NCBI GenBank assembly: GCA_027306785.1
Contig: DAHUZB010000035.1
Location: 1 to 64,000 of the forward strand
Length of the DNA: 64,000 nt
Source: Vulcanimicrobiota bacterium
GTDB lineage: Bacteria > Vulcanimicrobiota > Vulcanimicrobiia > Vulcanimicrobiales > Vulcanimicrobiaceae
Reading direction: 5' to 3'
Shown: positions 1 through 7,467 of the stretch, in pieces
Layout of the letters: every line of letters begins with the position of its first letter
Numbering within the stretch: position 1 is the stretch's first letter
The notes under the pieces: generated by a model
Told to the model about the DNA's origin: nothing
The model's input: only the letters and a program-made list of their open reading frames with translations
Database searches by the model: none
Translations under genes and position numbers: made by a program

Positions 1-1
1 C

Positions 2-79
2 AGCCGGACGCACTCGTCGCTTGACGGGCGCACGCCGGACGAAGCATACTTCACTTCAGCCGCCTCGTTGGCGGCATAA
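2..79 (+). mobile_element. IS3-family transposase (OrfB), C-terminal end, cut by the window start
   Basis: The first 25 codons read as the extreme C-terminus of an IS3-type DDE transposase, with the typical HSSLDGRTPDEAYF stretch just before a TAA stop at 77-79. The rest of the gene lies upstream of the window, so its integrity is unknown. Downstream, around 110-140, the sequence TTCAAAAAACCGGGTCCACC looks like the non-coding right end of such an element, but the partner inverted repeat is not in view. The identification rests on the C-terminal motif only. Confidence 0.7.
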
Positions 80-728
80 CCTGAGCGAAGAATCACTTAT
101 ACCGGGGTGATTTGCTGTTCAAAAAACCGGGTCCACCTCTGTAATGCCCTGCTGTCCGTTACTCGATGAGCTTTGTGCTGAATGCGCATCCGAGAGGTTA
201 CCGGTGTTCCCCGACTGTTGGAGCCACTCTCCATCTATCGTCAGTCCATTACTTACACTGGAAATCGGCACGTCGCAACTCCCTTTTCGCGGCGCATAAA
301 CAAAAAAGACGAAACCTTACGGTTCGCCTACATCGCGCGAAGACATGAATTGGGGCAGCGCTTCGCAAGCGCCTAAACCATCCTTGCAGTCACACCCGAT
401 CCATGGCATTCCTCGCCATGCAAACGGCCGCAGGCCTTCCTAGCACGCGGCTTGGCGACACTTTAGCAATAGATGCACGTTAAGGTCAAGTAAAAATAGT
501 CTGTGAAGCCGCTGTTATCAACAGTACTAGCCGCGCACGAGTTCACGAGAGCTAAGGCTAGAAACTATCGTCATCATTTCGGAGGAATTCGGAGTTCGGA
601 GACTCGGTAGCTACTATTCATTGCCGCTCAGGACTTTTCGCGTCTGAGGCGAGTCCTGGCACTCCAGCACAAGGATTCATTGAAGGTGCATGGCAGCAGC
701 AATGGTTGATCGACCTGTTTTCAATACA
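80..728. other. Intergenic stretch without a supportable gene
   Basis: About 650 bases separate two transposase fragments. The stretch is visibly poorer in G and C than the rest of the window and holds only short open frames without ribosome-binding sites or family motifs. It probably consists of insertion-sequence ends and decayed mobile DNA. I see no RNA gene in it. Confidence 0.5.
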
Positions 729-1005
729 ACCTGTTAAGCTGAAAGTGTAGTGAGGTTTGGTTCGTCGCTTGAGAGCCTCGAACTCTGCTGGCGAGCAATA
801 CCGAGGCTCGAATGGAGACGCCGGTGGTTGTAGGTGTGATCGGGGTGGCGCGCAAATGATCGGCGCGCGTCGGCGAAGGCACGTAATCGAGAATGTAGAC
901 TTCTTCATCCTTGAGCGCCCGCATGAAGCGTTCGCAAATAGCGTTATCCGATGGCGTTCCGGCTCGACTCATTCTGGTTTCAATTTGAAGCTGGCCCATT
1001 TCCGT
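729..1005 (-). pseudogene. IS3-family transposase OrfB fragment, frameshifted
   Basis: On the minus strand this reads as the last part of an IS3 integrase core. MSRAGTPSDNAICERFMRAL followed by KDEEVYILDY is the conserved region around the third catalytic acid (MSR.G.P.DNA..E.F...LK.EE). The reading then shifts frame and resumes as RYCSPAEFEALKRRT, the usual ending (SPAEFE). The N-terminal half is missing and the frame is broken, so the gene is dead. It lies opposite in orientation to the OrfA fragment that follows. Confidence 0.75.
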
Positions 1006-1057
1006 GAATACTTTCCGCCTAGCGGAGAAATGTCTACTCATGGCCTGAAAACATCCC

Positions 1058-1318
1058 CGCTCGTACCCGCCGGACTTCCGGCGCAAGGTCATCGAGCTTT
1101 CGAGGACCGGGCGACGACTCGATGAGCTCGCTGCCGAGTTCAGTCTCGCGTCCCAGACCGTACGCAATTGGGACAATCAAACAAAACCGATTTCGACAGC
1201 GGCCCGTGAGCGAATGGCGCGACAGCTGGCATGCTTGAGGAGAATGCGCGGCTACGCAGGCGCGTTAAGCAACTTTAAATCGAGCGCGACATCCTCGCAA
1301 AAGCGGCGGCGGGCACAG
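1058..1318 (+). pseudogene. IS3-family OrfA (HTH_Tnp_1) remnant
   Basis: The plus strand encodes the helix-turn-helix part of an IS3 OrfA: YPPDFRRKVIELSRTGRR, then ELAAEFSLASQTVRNW. A frameshift follows near 1200. In the new frame the leucine-zipper part appears as EENARLRRRVKQL, a stop codon, then IERDILAKAAAGT, which matches the usual ERDILKKA ending. Frameshift plus internal stop make it a pseudogene. The 143-bp direct repeat A begins only about 12 bases further on. Confidence 0.75.
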
Positions 1319-1329
1319 TCATGTGAGAG

Positions 1330-1472
1330 TTGCTAGCGTCGGATCTGATAGTGGGACTTGAAGCAACTTACTCGGAACACCTCCCTAGCTCCAAGGGCGC
1401 TCTCAACGGAGAGAACCTCCGATGCGTTCAGCCGGACAATCGGATAATTTCCGCCGTTTGGAGGCTGCTTAA
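1330..1472. repeat. Direct repeat A (left of the Fic gene)
   Basis: This 143-bp segment recurs in the same orientation at 2999-3141 with 7 mismatches and no gaps over the core. A short similar lead-in (CATGYGAGAG) precedes both copies with a 2-bp length difference. Open frames cross it on both strands, but the differences do not follow a clear synonymous pattern, so I treat it as non-coding. The two copies bracket the Fic gene. Confidence 0.9.
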
Positions 1473-1537
1473 CCAACATCACCCGGTCGCGACCTTCGCG
1501 CCCTCGCCGAGCCAGATGGGTCGCTGCGAAGCGTAAA

Positions 1538-1566
1538 TTGACCGGCCGATAATTAACGGTTATACT
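1538..1566 (+). promoter_or_regulatory. Sigma-70-type promoter of the Fic gene
   Basis: TTGACC at 1538-1543 and TATACT at 1561-1566 are separated by exactly 17 bases, close to the vegetative consensus and conspicuous in this GC-rich DNA. A start about 7 bases after the -10 would fall near 1573, leaving a leader of only a few bases before the ATG at 1580. No Shine-Dalgarno sequence is visible, so the message may be nearly leaderless. Confidence 0.7.
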
Positions 1567-1580
1567 GTAAACGTTAATTA
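1550..1580. promoter_or_regulatory. Inverted repeat (operator candidate) over the -10 and start codon of the Fic gene
   Basis: Arms 1550-1562 and 1568-1580 are 13 bases long with a single mismatch (outer nine bases TAATTAACG / CGTTAATTA), separated by 5 bases. The palindrome covers the -10 hexamer and the first base of the ATG. A protein bound here would block transcription. The Fic protein ends in a winged-helix-like region, so autoregulation is a reasonable inference, though not shown. Confidence 0.65.
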
Positions 1581-2857
1581 TGGGACACTATGCGGAGCGG
1601 CCTTGGGCGCCGATCGATACCCAGGGCGTGCCGCGCTCGAAGCGCCGGTACGGTCGCTACCGTGCGTACGTTCCCGACGCGCTCCTTGGTCGCCCGTTCG
1701 CGCTGAGCGGCGAGGTCGCGGCCGACATTGCAGATGCCGAGCAAGCGATACGCCTGCTCGACCAGCAGGCCACACGTCTCACGAATACCGAGGCTCTCGC
1801 GCGGCTGCTCTTGCGGGCGGAATCCGTTGCCTCCTCGCGCATCGAAGGGCTGACCGTCGGCGTCGCCCGGCTGCTCCGCGCAGATTGGGCCGCACGCAAC
1901 GGCGTACAAGAGACTGACGTTACGGCGCGCGACGTGCTGAACAACGTCGAAGCCATGAGCTACGCCGTAGGGTCCGTTGCGGAAGGCGGCGCGATCACGT
2001 TGCCCGTGCTCCTAGAAACGCATCGGCGGCTCCTTGAAAACACGGCACTTCGACGGCATGCCGGCGTTCTGCGCGATCGTCAGAATTGGATCGGCGGCAA
2101 CAACTACAACCCGCTCGGCGCCGACTTCGTCTCTCCGCCCGCCGAGCTGCTCGACGGACTGCTCGAAGATCTCTGCATGTTCTGCAATAGCGACGCGCTG
2201 CCGGCGGTCGCGCAGGCAGCGATGGCGCACGCACAGTTCGAGACGATCCACCCATTCGCCGATGGAAATGGTCGCGTTGGCCGCGCGCTGATTCACCTCG
2301 TTTTTCGCCGGCGAGGACTCACGCACAACGTTACGCCGCCGCTCTCGCTCGTACTCGCAACGAACACGAAAGAGTATGTCAGCGGCCTCGGCGCGACGCG
2401 GTACGAAGGCGCACCGGATTCGCCGGCGGGAATCGAGGGAACGAATCGTTGGCTTGAAACCTTCGCCGTCGCTGCGACGCGTGCCGTCGGCGATGCGGCC
2501 GCGTTCGAAGAGCGAATAAGCGCGCTCCAGACGCGTTGGCGCGAGAGGCTTGCTCCTGTGCGTGCGAACTCCGCGACGGATCTCTTGATTGATGCCCTAC
2601 CCGGCGCACCGGTGACGTCGCTCGCCGCGCTCACGACGCTGCTAGATCGCGCGCTACCGCGCGTGACCGAAGCCGTCGGCCGCTTCGTGGCGGCGGGGAT
2701 TCTGCGCCCGGTGAACGTGGGACGGCAACGCGGCCAGATTTACGAAGCGCACGAGGTCCTCGATGAATTCACGGCGCTCGAGCGCGGGCTCGCCTCGGTG
2801 ATCGGCGACACGAAGCTCGCGCCACCGGCGCGCCCCGTCTTCACCGGCATGATGTAA
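1580..2857 (+). CDS. Fic family protein (AMPylase-type) with C-terminal winged helix
   Basis: The 425-residue protein has the Fic core motif HPFADGNGRVGR at 224-235 with catalytic His224. An upstream SSRIEG (85-90) matches the (S/T)xxxEG inhibitory helix of class II Fic enzymes, so activity is probably self-restrained. Residues 1-40 look like the Fic_N extension (R.YRAYVPDAL), and about 320-400 looks like a winged helix. Fic enzymes usually transfer AMP from ATP to hydroxyl side chains of proteins, and some act as toxins, but no antitoxin-like small gene is adjacent. The gene is intact, lies between two direct repeats beside transposase debris, and is preceded by an AT-rich palindrome. All of this suggests horizontal acquisition. 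Confidence 0.92.
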   Translation: MGHYAERPWAPIDTQGVPRSKRRYGRYRAYVPDALLGRPFALSGEVAADIADAEQAIRLLDQQATRLTNTEALARLLLRAESVASSRIEGLTVGVARLLRADWAARNGVQETDVTARDVLNNVEAMSYAVGSVAEGGAITLPVLLETHRRLLENTALRRHAGVLRDRQNWIGGNNYNPLGADFVSPPAELLDGLLEDLCMFCNSDALPAVAQAAMAHAQFETIHPFADGNGRVGRALIHLVFRRRGLTHNVTPPLSLVLATNTKEYVSGLGATRYEGAPDSPAGIEGTNRWLETFAVAATRAVGDAAAFEERISALQTRWRERLAPVRANSATDLLIDALPGAPVTSLAALTTLLDRALPRVTEAVGRFVAAGILRPVNVGRQRGQIYEAHEVLDEFTALERGLASVIGDTKLAPPARPVFTGMM

Positions 2858-2998
2858 TCGATGTGTCGCCGGCCCGTTTTAGCAAGCCGAGTGCGACTAC
2901 GTCGATCCCGGGCCTTTCCGACGTGCCACCCAGCCGTCGCATTTGAGCCCTCGCTCATATGGTGGAAGAAAGCAGCGAGTACAAACATGCGAGAGTCG

Positions 2999-3141
2999 TT
3001 GCTAGCGTCGAATCTGATAGTCGGACTTGAAGCAACGTACTCGGAACACCTCCCTAGCTCCGAGAGCGCTCTCGACGGAGAGAACCTCCGATGCGTTCAG
3101 CCGGACAATCGGATAATTTCCGCCGTTTGGAGGTTGCTTAA
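2999..3141. repeat. Direct repeat B (right of the Fic gene)
   Basis: Second copy of the 143-bp repeat at 1330-1472, about 95% identical and in the same orientation. The two copies lie 1669 bases apart start to start and enclose the Fic gene with its promoter. On its right side copy B abuts the broken minus-strand gene fragment at 3142-3421. Confidence 0.9.
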
Positions 3142-3421
3142 ACAGCTCTGCGGCCTTCGGAATGCCCTTATAGGGCGCTAGGTCGGCACGGCGGTTGAAC
3201 TGCACGTAATACTTTGAAACGCCGGTCTTATAGAGCCATGCGACGGCGGATTTCGTGTCGCCGTAGGACACGAATGGCCAAATGTCAACCACACTCTTCT
3301 GCTTCGAATTATCCGCGACCGGAATATTCGAGGTCGCCAAATATAAAGGCGAGTCGAGACAGTTGGTGTTCGCCTTCGGCGGAAGCGGAACGACACTGAG
3401 CGCAGCCAGATGGTGCGTGCA
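3142..3421 (-). pseudogene. Fragment of an unrecognised gene, interrupted by direct repeat B
   Basis: An open minus-strand frame after a stop at 3422-3424 reads LAALSVVPLPPKANTNC..., then a convincing protein-like stretch with VVDIWPFVSYGDTKSAVAWL and YYVQFNRRADLAPYKG, and runs into the repeat, where the frame stops at 3002. No start codon with a ribosome-binding site is visible; the only candidate is TTG at 3340. Base composition is clearly lower in GC than neighbouring genes. I read it as the middle of a foreign gene whose two ends have been lost. The family is not recognised. Confidence 0.4.
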
Positions 3422-3507
3422 TCAGCCGCCATGCTTGGGCTCGTTCGATGATAGTCACGCGTGCGGGGTACGGCGCGGAAGCGCTGCGCCCCTCGCCGGT
3501 GCGTGGG

Positions 3508-5379
3508 CTACGGCGCGAGGATGACGAGGGCGTCGCCCGCGATGACCGCGCGGGCGAGCACGGGGTCGCGCAGGTGCGTGAAGGCGGCGACGATCTCTTC
3601 GCGGGTGCAAGCGCGGGTTGCGCCCGCGCGCGTGAGGTGTTGTTGCACGAGGAGCATCGCCGCATCGAGCGTGAGATGCGCGGCGTTGGGCGGATCGGCT
3701 TGGGTTGCGGCCGCGGCTTGCGCGTTCCAGCCCTCATCGGCGATCACGCGCGCCGCGTATGCGACGCGTTTGCGTTCGCCGTGATCGCGATCCCAGAGCA
3801 CGTCGAGCATGGCGTCGCCCGCAAAGCCGGGTGCGAAGCAGGGTTCGAGTTCGAGCGGATTCAGACGCTCGGTGAGTGCGGTGACGAGATCGTCGATCGT
3901 CCAGGCGCTGACCGCGTGAGCGAGCAGTTCGTCGTGCAGTTCTACTTCTTCCGAGAACCCTGGGCCTACGAGCGTGCGATAGCGCGCGCCGTATTGATCG
4001 GACCACTTCGCGGCCTCGGCCGCATCGGGCTGCGTGACGACGCCGGCACCGTGTTTGCATTCAAGCATCGCGCGGTAGCCGAGCGGACCGAGTTGTGCAT
4101 CGAGCGTGCCGTCGGGCGCTTTGTTACCGCCAAGGTGCGTGGCGCGAAAGCCAAGATGCGCGAACGCATCGCAGACGGCAACTTCCCACGCATCGGGATC
4201 GGCGCCGCTGACCGTGCTGTGCAGACGAGCGATCAGCGCGGTGGTGGCTGCATCGGGTGCGAGGGGCTGCGGAAGCTCGACGCTTGGCCAATCGTCGAGC
4301 GGCTCGTTCATGCGAAAGGTGCGATCGGCGTTTTGGAGGATGGCGGCGGAGCGATCGTGCGCTTTGCGGCGCTGGATGTAATCGTTCAACGCGTTGTACA
4401 CGTATTTGTCGCTGGTCGCCGCGGTGAGAAGCCCGCGGGCGATCGCTTCATCGAGAATCGCCTTCGCATCGCGCGAACGGCCGTCGGCAAGGATCGCAAG
4501 CGCGGCGCGAATGACGTGCCCGCGCGGCTGCGTGGCCGGCACCATGACCGGTGGCACGCTGTGGTGCGCGATATCGGCAAAGCGCTGCGGCGGAATCGAC
4601 GCGCACTGCGCAGCGAAGCAGTCGCCGCGCTCGCGCAGCGATGCGAGCACCTGTGCGGCTTCGTAGCGGAGAGCATGGGGAGCGAGTGTTTCGAGTTCGG
4701 CCCAGGTGACGGGGGCGACGGCGTAGCGGCCGTCGGCGCCGCGTAAGCTGTAGGGGAGCGCGCTGTGCAGGCCGGGCGCATTCGATTTGACGTGCACGTG
4801 CACGCGCGAACCGCCTACGCTGTTTGGCTCGGTGGTGAAATTGTTCGGGTGCGCGGCGGCGGCATCGTTGGCAAGCGTGTGTAGCCAGGCGCGCACGGGC
4901 GCGTAGGCGGGCGCATCGCTGAAGGGCAGGTAGAGCGCGATGCCGCCGAGCCCATCGAGCAACGGAATCGCGGTAAGGTGACGGGCGTCGAGCAGATCGC
5001 GCAGCAACAGCGCGGCCGTGCGCATGGCGCCGGGAGCAGCGCCGGTGGGTTCGAGCAAGATGCGTGCGAAGTGCACCGCGGCGGGGTCTTCCGCGGTGGG
5101 CGTCCACGAGTGGAATTCGGCCGCTGCGAGATCCTTCGCGAGCCATTCCAGCGTGAAGCTTTCGAGCGCGAGATACGGGTGCGTGCGGCCGGAGGCGCCG
5201 GTGACCGCGACCGTAGGGAGACGGTGCGCGTGCTCCGCGAGGGGACCGCGCCAGGTGGGCGGTGCCGAGGCGGCCGCAAAGGTATTCCACGCGACGGGGA
5301 TGCCGCGAAACGACGCGGCGATATGCGGAATGACCGCTTCGTAATACGAAAGCGCCTCCGCGACAAGGGGCTGCACCAC
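3508..5379 (-). CDS. LigD-polymerase-like (inactive) + HARE-HTH-like + PD-(D/E)XK nuclease fusion protein
   Basis: A protein of about 623 residues. I chose GTG at 5379 because GGAG lies 7 bases upstream; TTG at 5385 is the alternative. Residues 8-240 follow the LigD primase/polymerase pattern: SYYEAVIPHIAASFRGIPV, then AEFHSW, LLRDLLDARHL, PYSLRG and PVTWAEL. The catalytic D-x-D position reads ILLEP (107-111), the KTSGGKGLH position reads DGLGGIALY, and the third acid position reads RVHVHVKSN, so nucleotide transfer looks lost. Residues 286-358 resemble a HARE-HTH winged helix (AILADGRSRDAKAIL... YVYNALNDYIQRR). Residues 392-505 look like an Mrr-type nuclease: W398-E399, P422-D423, E440-C441-K442. 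The remainder is helical and unrecognised. No partner gene adjoins it. A role in DNA-end or foreign-DNA recognition is inference. Confidence 0.72.
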   Translation of the reverse strand: MVQPLVAEALSYYEAVIPHIAASFRGIPVAWNTFAAASAPPTWRGPLAEHAHRLPTVAVTGASGRTHPYLALESFTLEWLAKDLAAAEFHSWTPTAEDPAAVHFARILLEPTGAAPGAMRTAALLLRDLLDARHLTAIPLLDGLGGIALYLPFSDAPAYAPVRAWLHTLANDAAAAHPNNFTTEPNSVGGSRVHVHVKSNAPGLHSALPYSLRGADGRYAVAPVTWAELETLAPHALRYEAAQVLASLRERGDCFAAQCASIPPQRFADIAHHSVPPVMVPATQPRGHVIRAALAILADGRSRDAKAILDEAIARGLLTAATSDKYVYNALNDYIQRRKAHDRSAAILQNADRTFRMNEPLDDWPSVELPQPLAPDAATTALIARLHSTVSGADPDAWEVAVCDAFAHLGFRATHLGGNKAPDGTLDAQLGPLGYRAMLECKHGAGVVTQPDAAEAAKWSDQYGARYRTLVGPGFSEEVELHDELLAHAVSAWTIDDLVTALTERLNPLELEPCFAPGFAGDAMLDVLWDRDHGERKRVAYAARVIADEGWNAQAAAATQADPPNAAHLTLDAAMLLVQQHLTRAGATRACTREEIVAAFTHLRDPVLARAVIAGDALVILAP

Positions 5380-5790
5380 GCTCAAGCTCCTTCGCTGCCA
5401 TAATCGGCGACTAGGGTCACTTTCTGCGGGTGCCGCACGCGATCATGCCGACCTTGGGCGATGAGGAGCAGACGGGGGACGCGAGGAGCGCGAAGCGCTC
5501 ATCCCATCCGACATTACGTTGCTACACGTCTAATGAGACGATCACGCGGGTCGGGTGCGCGTTTTGACAATGCCGCAATTTGCTTCGTCGTTTGTAATCG
5601 TGCAAAGCGAACATCCTTCGACAAGCTCAGGATGACACGGGGGCTCGGGATGACGCGGGGGCACAGGATGACACACTCGGCGTGCGCGTATCGCCGCCGG
5701 AATCGTCCGGCAACGGCCCGAAAGGGATGGTCAGACGGGGAAATTCCGGTTGACTTTTCGTCTCCGCCCGACACACAGGGGGGTCCGAGC
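5380..5790. other. Intergenic region with dispersed and tandem repeats
   Basis: Divergent region between the nuclease fusion and the secreted protein gene. Besides the repeats at 5612-5679 I see no gene. A TTGACT at 5750-5755 could serve as a -35 for the downstream gene, but no convincing -10 follows. Confidence 0.5.
5612..5679. repeat. Dispersed 'CCTTCGACAAGCTCAGGATGA' type repeat followed by an 18-bp tandem repeat
   Basis: CATCCTTCGACAAGCTCAGG belongs to a short repeat that occurs scattered in many bacterial genomes; translated it gives the well-known nonsense string SFDKLRMT. Three 18-bp units follow at 5626-5643, 5644-5661 and 5662-5679 (CTCAGGATGACACGGGGG, CTCGGGATGACGCGGGGG, and a diverged third). 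It lies wholly in a non-coding region. Confidence 0.75.
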
Positions 5791-6297
5791 ATGTTTAGGC
5801 TCCTGGTTGGACTTGCAATGTTTTTCGGCTTTGCATCCGTTGCGCAGGCGCAGTGCGGCGATAGCGTGTGCAACGCGATCTCCACGATTCTCAACGACCG
5901 TTCCGCCGCGTTCGCCGATTTGCGCGCCGGTGCCCCCGACGGGACGATGGGGGCTTCAGACGGGACGGTCGCGATCACCATCAATGGCTACAGTTGTCAG
6001 GGCCGTGTTGTCGCGAACGACTCGATGGCGGACAATAACGGTTCCGACTATCGCTGCATCTATGGAGTGCCGTCGGACGCGGCGGGGGCGGTATTCAGAG
6101 GCCTTCGCGCAGGCGCTCAAGAGGCAATTCCCTCGTCGTGGGATCAATGGAATGACAACAGCGACGGCGAGGTCTGGTGTGCCGGCCCCGACGATGCGCA
6201 CACGCTGGTCGTCGTCGATCACTTTGGAAATCTCGTAAAGCTGTGGGTCTTTGCGCAGCCACAACTTCGTGCGAATGGGTTCTGCGGCGATTCGTAA
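5791..6297 (+). CDS. Secreted six-cysteine protein, unknown function
   Basis: 168 residues. The start at 5791 was chosen because it gives a clean signal peptide (MFRLLVGLAMFFGFASVAQA, cleavage probably before QCGD) and follows a G-rich stretch; an upstream in-frame ATG would add a repeat-derived, protein-unlike tail. The mature part contains six cysteines (QCGDSVC, YSCQG, YRCIYG, VWCAG, GFCGD), enough for three disulfides, and many acidic residues. I do not recognise a family. It is probably periplasmic or extracellular. The following Mrp-like gene starts 75 bases later on the same strand, with no obvious functional link. Confidence 0.75.
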   Translation: MFRLLVGLAMFFGFASVAQAQCGDSVCNAISTILNDRSAAFADLRAGAPDGTMGASDGTVAITINGYSCQGRVVANDSMADNNGSDYRCIYGVPSDAAGAVFRGLRAGAQEAIPSSWDQWNDNSDGEVWCAGPDDAHTLVVVDHFGNLVKLWVFAQPQLRANGFCGDS

Positions 6298-6372
6298 ATC
6301 GCCGGGCGAACGGTGGAATATGCGGCAAAGACCGTATCCCGCGGCGGGCGCCTGGGGTTTAATGAGAGCGTT

Positions 6373-7467
6373 ATGGGCCATATCGAGATCGAGATTTCCG
6401 GCGCGAGCAATATCCAGGAACTGGTGGCGGCGCTCCCCATCGCCGCGGACGTCCTCACCCAGTTCGGCCTGGGGTGCTCGGGCTGCAGCGTAAGCAAATA
6501 CGAGACGATCGAGCAAGGCGCCAAGGCGCACGGGCTGCGAGTCGAGCCGATCGTCGCGGCGCTCGTCCAAGCGCGCCTCTCGGGCTTCGTTCCGCTGATC
6601 GCAAACGAAGATCGCACCGCGATGCGCCGTGCACCCGGAGCGTTTAGCGGACGCGCGCGCATCACGCACGTCGTGCCGATCATGTCGGGTAAGGGCGGCG
6701 TCGGCAAATCGCTCGTTACCGCGCTCACCGCGATCGGGCTGCGGCGACGCGGACTCTCGGTTGGTATCCTCGACGGCGATATCACCGGGCCGTCGATTCC
6801 CAAACTGTTCGGTCTGCGCACCCCGCTTGCGATCGAGGCCGATCCCAACGCGCCGAAAACGGCGCAGGGGAATCCGCAACCGCTGATGGTGCCGGCCGTT
6901 TCGCGTAGCGCGATCGAGATCGTGAGCGCGAACCTGCTTACCGACAAAGAAGACACCGCGATGATCTGGCGTGGCCCGATCCTCTCGGGCGTGATCCGTC
7001 AGTTCTACGAACAGGTGCTCTGGAGCGATCTCGACGTGCTCCTCATCGATCTTCCGCCCGGCACCTCCGACGCGCCGCTAACCGTGCTGCAATCGCTCGC
7101 GGTGGACGGCGTGGTGCTCGTGACGATGCCGCAAGCGCTCGCGACGATGATCGTGCGCAAAGCGGCGAACCTGGTGCACCAACTCAAAAAACCGATCCTC
7201 GGCGTGGTTGAGAACATGTCGTACTTCGTCGCGCCCGACACGGGCACCACGTACGAGGTGTTCGGGCCGTCGTATGCGCAGCGGGTTGCCGAGCTTGCGC
7301 AAGCACCGGTCTTCGCGCGCATTCCGATCGATCCGCGCAAGGCGGCGCTCGCCGACGAAGGACGCGTGGAGGAGATCGACGATCCCGTCTGCGACCAGCT
7401 CGCCGCCTCGCTACTCGCCGCGCTGGAAGCGCATCCGAAGCCGAAGGAGACAATCTCGCTGATCTGA
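6373..7467 (+). CDS. Mrp/NBP35-type P-loop ATPase with N-terminal DUF1858 domain
   Basis: 364 residues. Residues 1-75 form a DUF1858-like domain with a CxxC (GLGCSGCSVSKYETI, Cys35/Cys38). Residues 95-350 are a Mrp/ApbC ATPase with the deviant Walker A SGKGGVGKS (105-113), LDGDITGPSIP, LIDLPPGTSDAPLTVLQSL and VVENMSYF. Mrp proteins carry and deliver iron-sulfur clusters. The usual C-terminal CxxC of Mrp reads differently here (YFVAPDTGTTYEVFG), so the N-terminal cysteines may supply a cluster or redox site. The start at 6373 begins the DUF1858 domain; an upstream ATG at 6313 is possible. It is coupled to the next gene by a TGATG overlap. Confidence 0.88.
   Translation: MGHIEIEISGASNIQELVAALPIAADVLTQFGLGCSGCSVSKYETIEQGAKAHGLRVEPIVAALVQARLSGFVPLIANEDRTAMRRAPGAFSGRARITHVVPIMSGKGGVGKSLVTALTAIGLRRRGLSVGILDGDITGPSIPKLFGLRTPLAIEADPNAPKTAQGNPQPLMVPAVSRSAIEIVSANLLTDKEDTAMIWRGPILSGVIRQFYEQVLWSDLDVLLIDLPPGTSDAPLTVLQSLAVDGVVLVTMPQALATMIVRKAANLVHQLKKPILGVVENMSYFVAPDTGTTYEVFGPSYAQRVAELAQAPVFARIPIDPRKAALADEGRVEEIDDPVCDQLAASLLAALEAHPKPKETISLI

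Noticed and set aside
1330-1536. Plus-strand frame over direct repeat A as a gene
   Set aside because: The same frame in copy B diverges right after the repeat, and no ribosome-binding site or family motif is present.
1580-2857. Fic toxin-antitoxin pair
   Set aside because: No small antitoxin-like gene adjoins; the inhibitory SxxxEG motif is within the Fic protein itself.
3002-3340. Intact 112-residue minus-strand gene starting with TTG at 3340
   Set aside because: The C-terminal third lies inside the direct repeat, no ribosome-binding site precedes the TTG, and the protein-like reading extends upstream of it without a start. It is better read as a broken fragment.
3448-4746. Long plus-strand open frames opposite the nuclease fusion
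   Set aside because: They are mirror readings typical of GC-rich DNA. The minus-strand frame carries ordered domain motifs.
5626-5679. CRISPR array
   Set aside because: Three 18-bp units stand directly next to each other without spacers, and no cas gene is nearby.
5461-5790. N-terminal extension of the six-Cys secreted protein to 5464
   Set aside because: The extension translates the dispersed repeat (SFDKLRMT) and removes the signal peptide from the N-terminus; the start at 5791 is natural.
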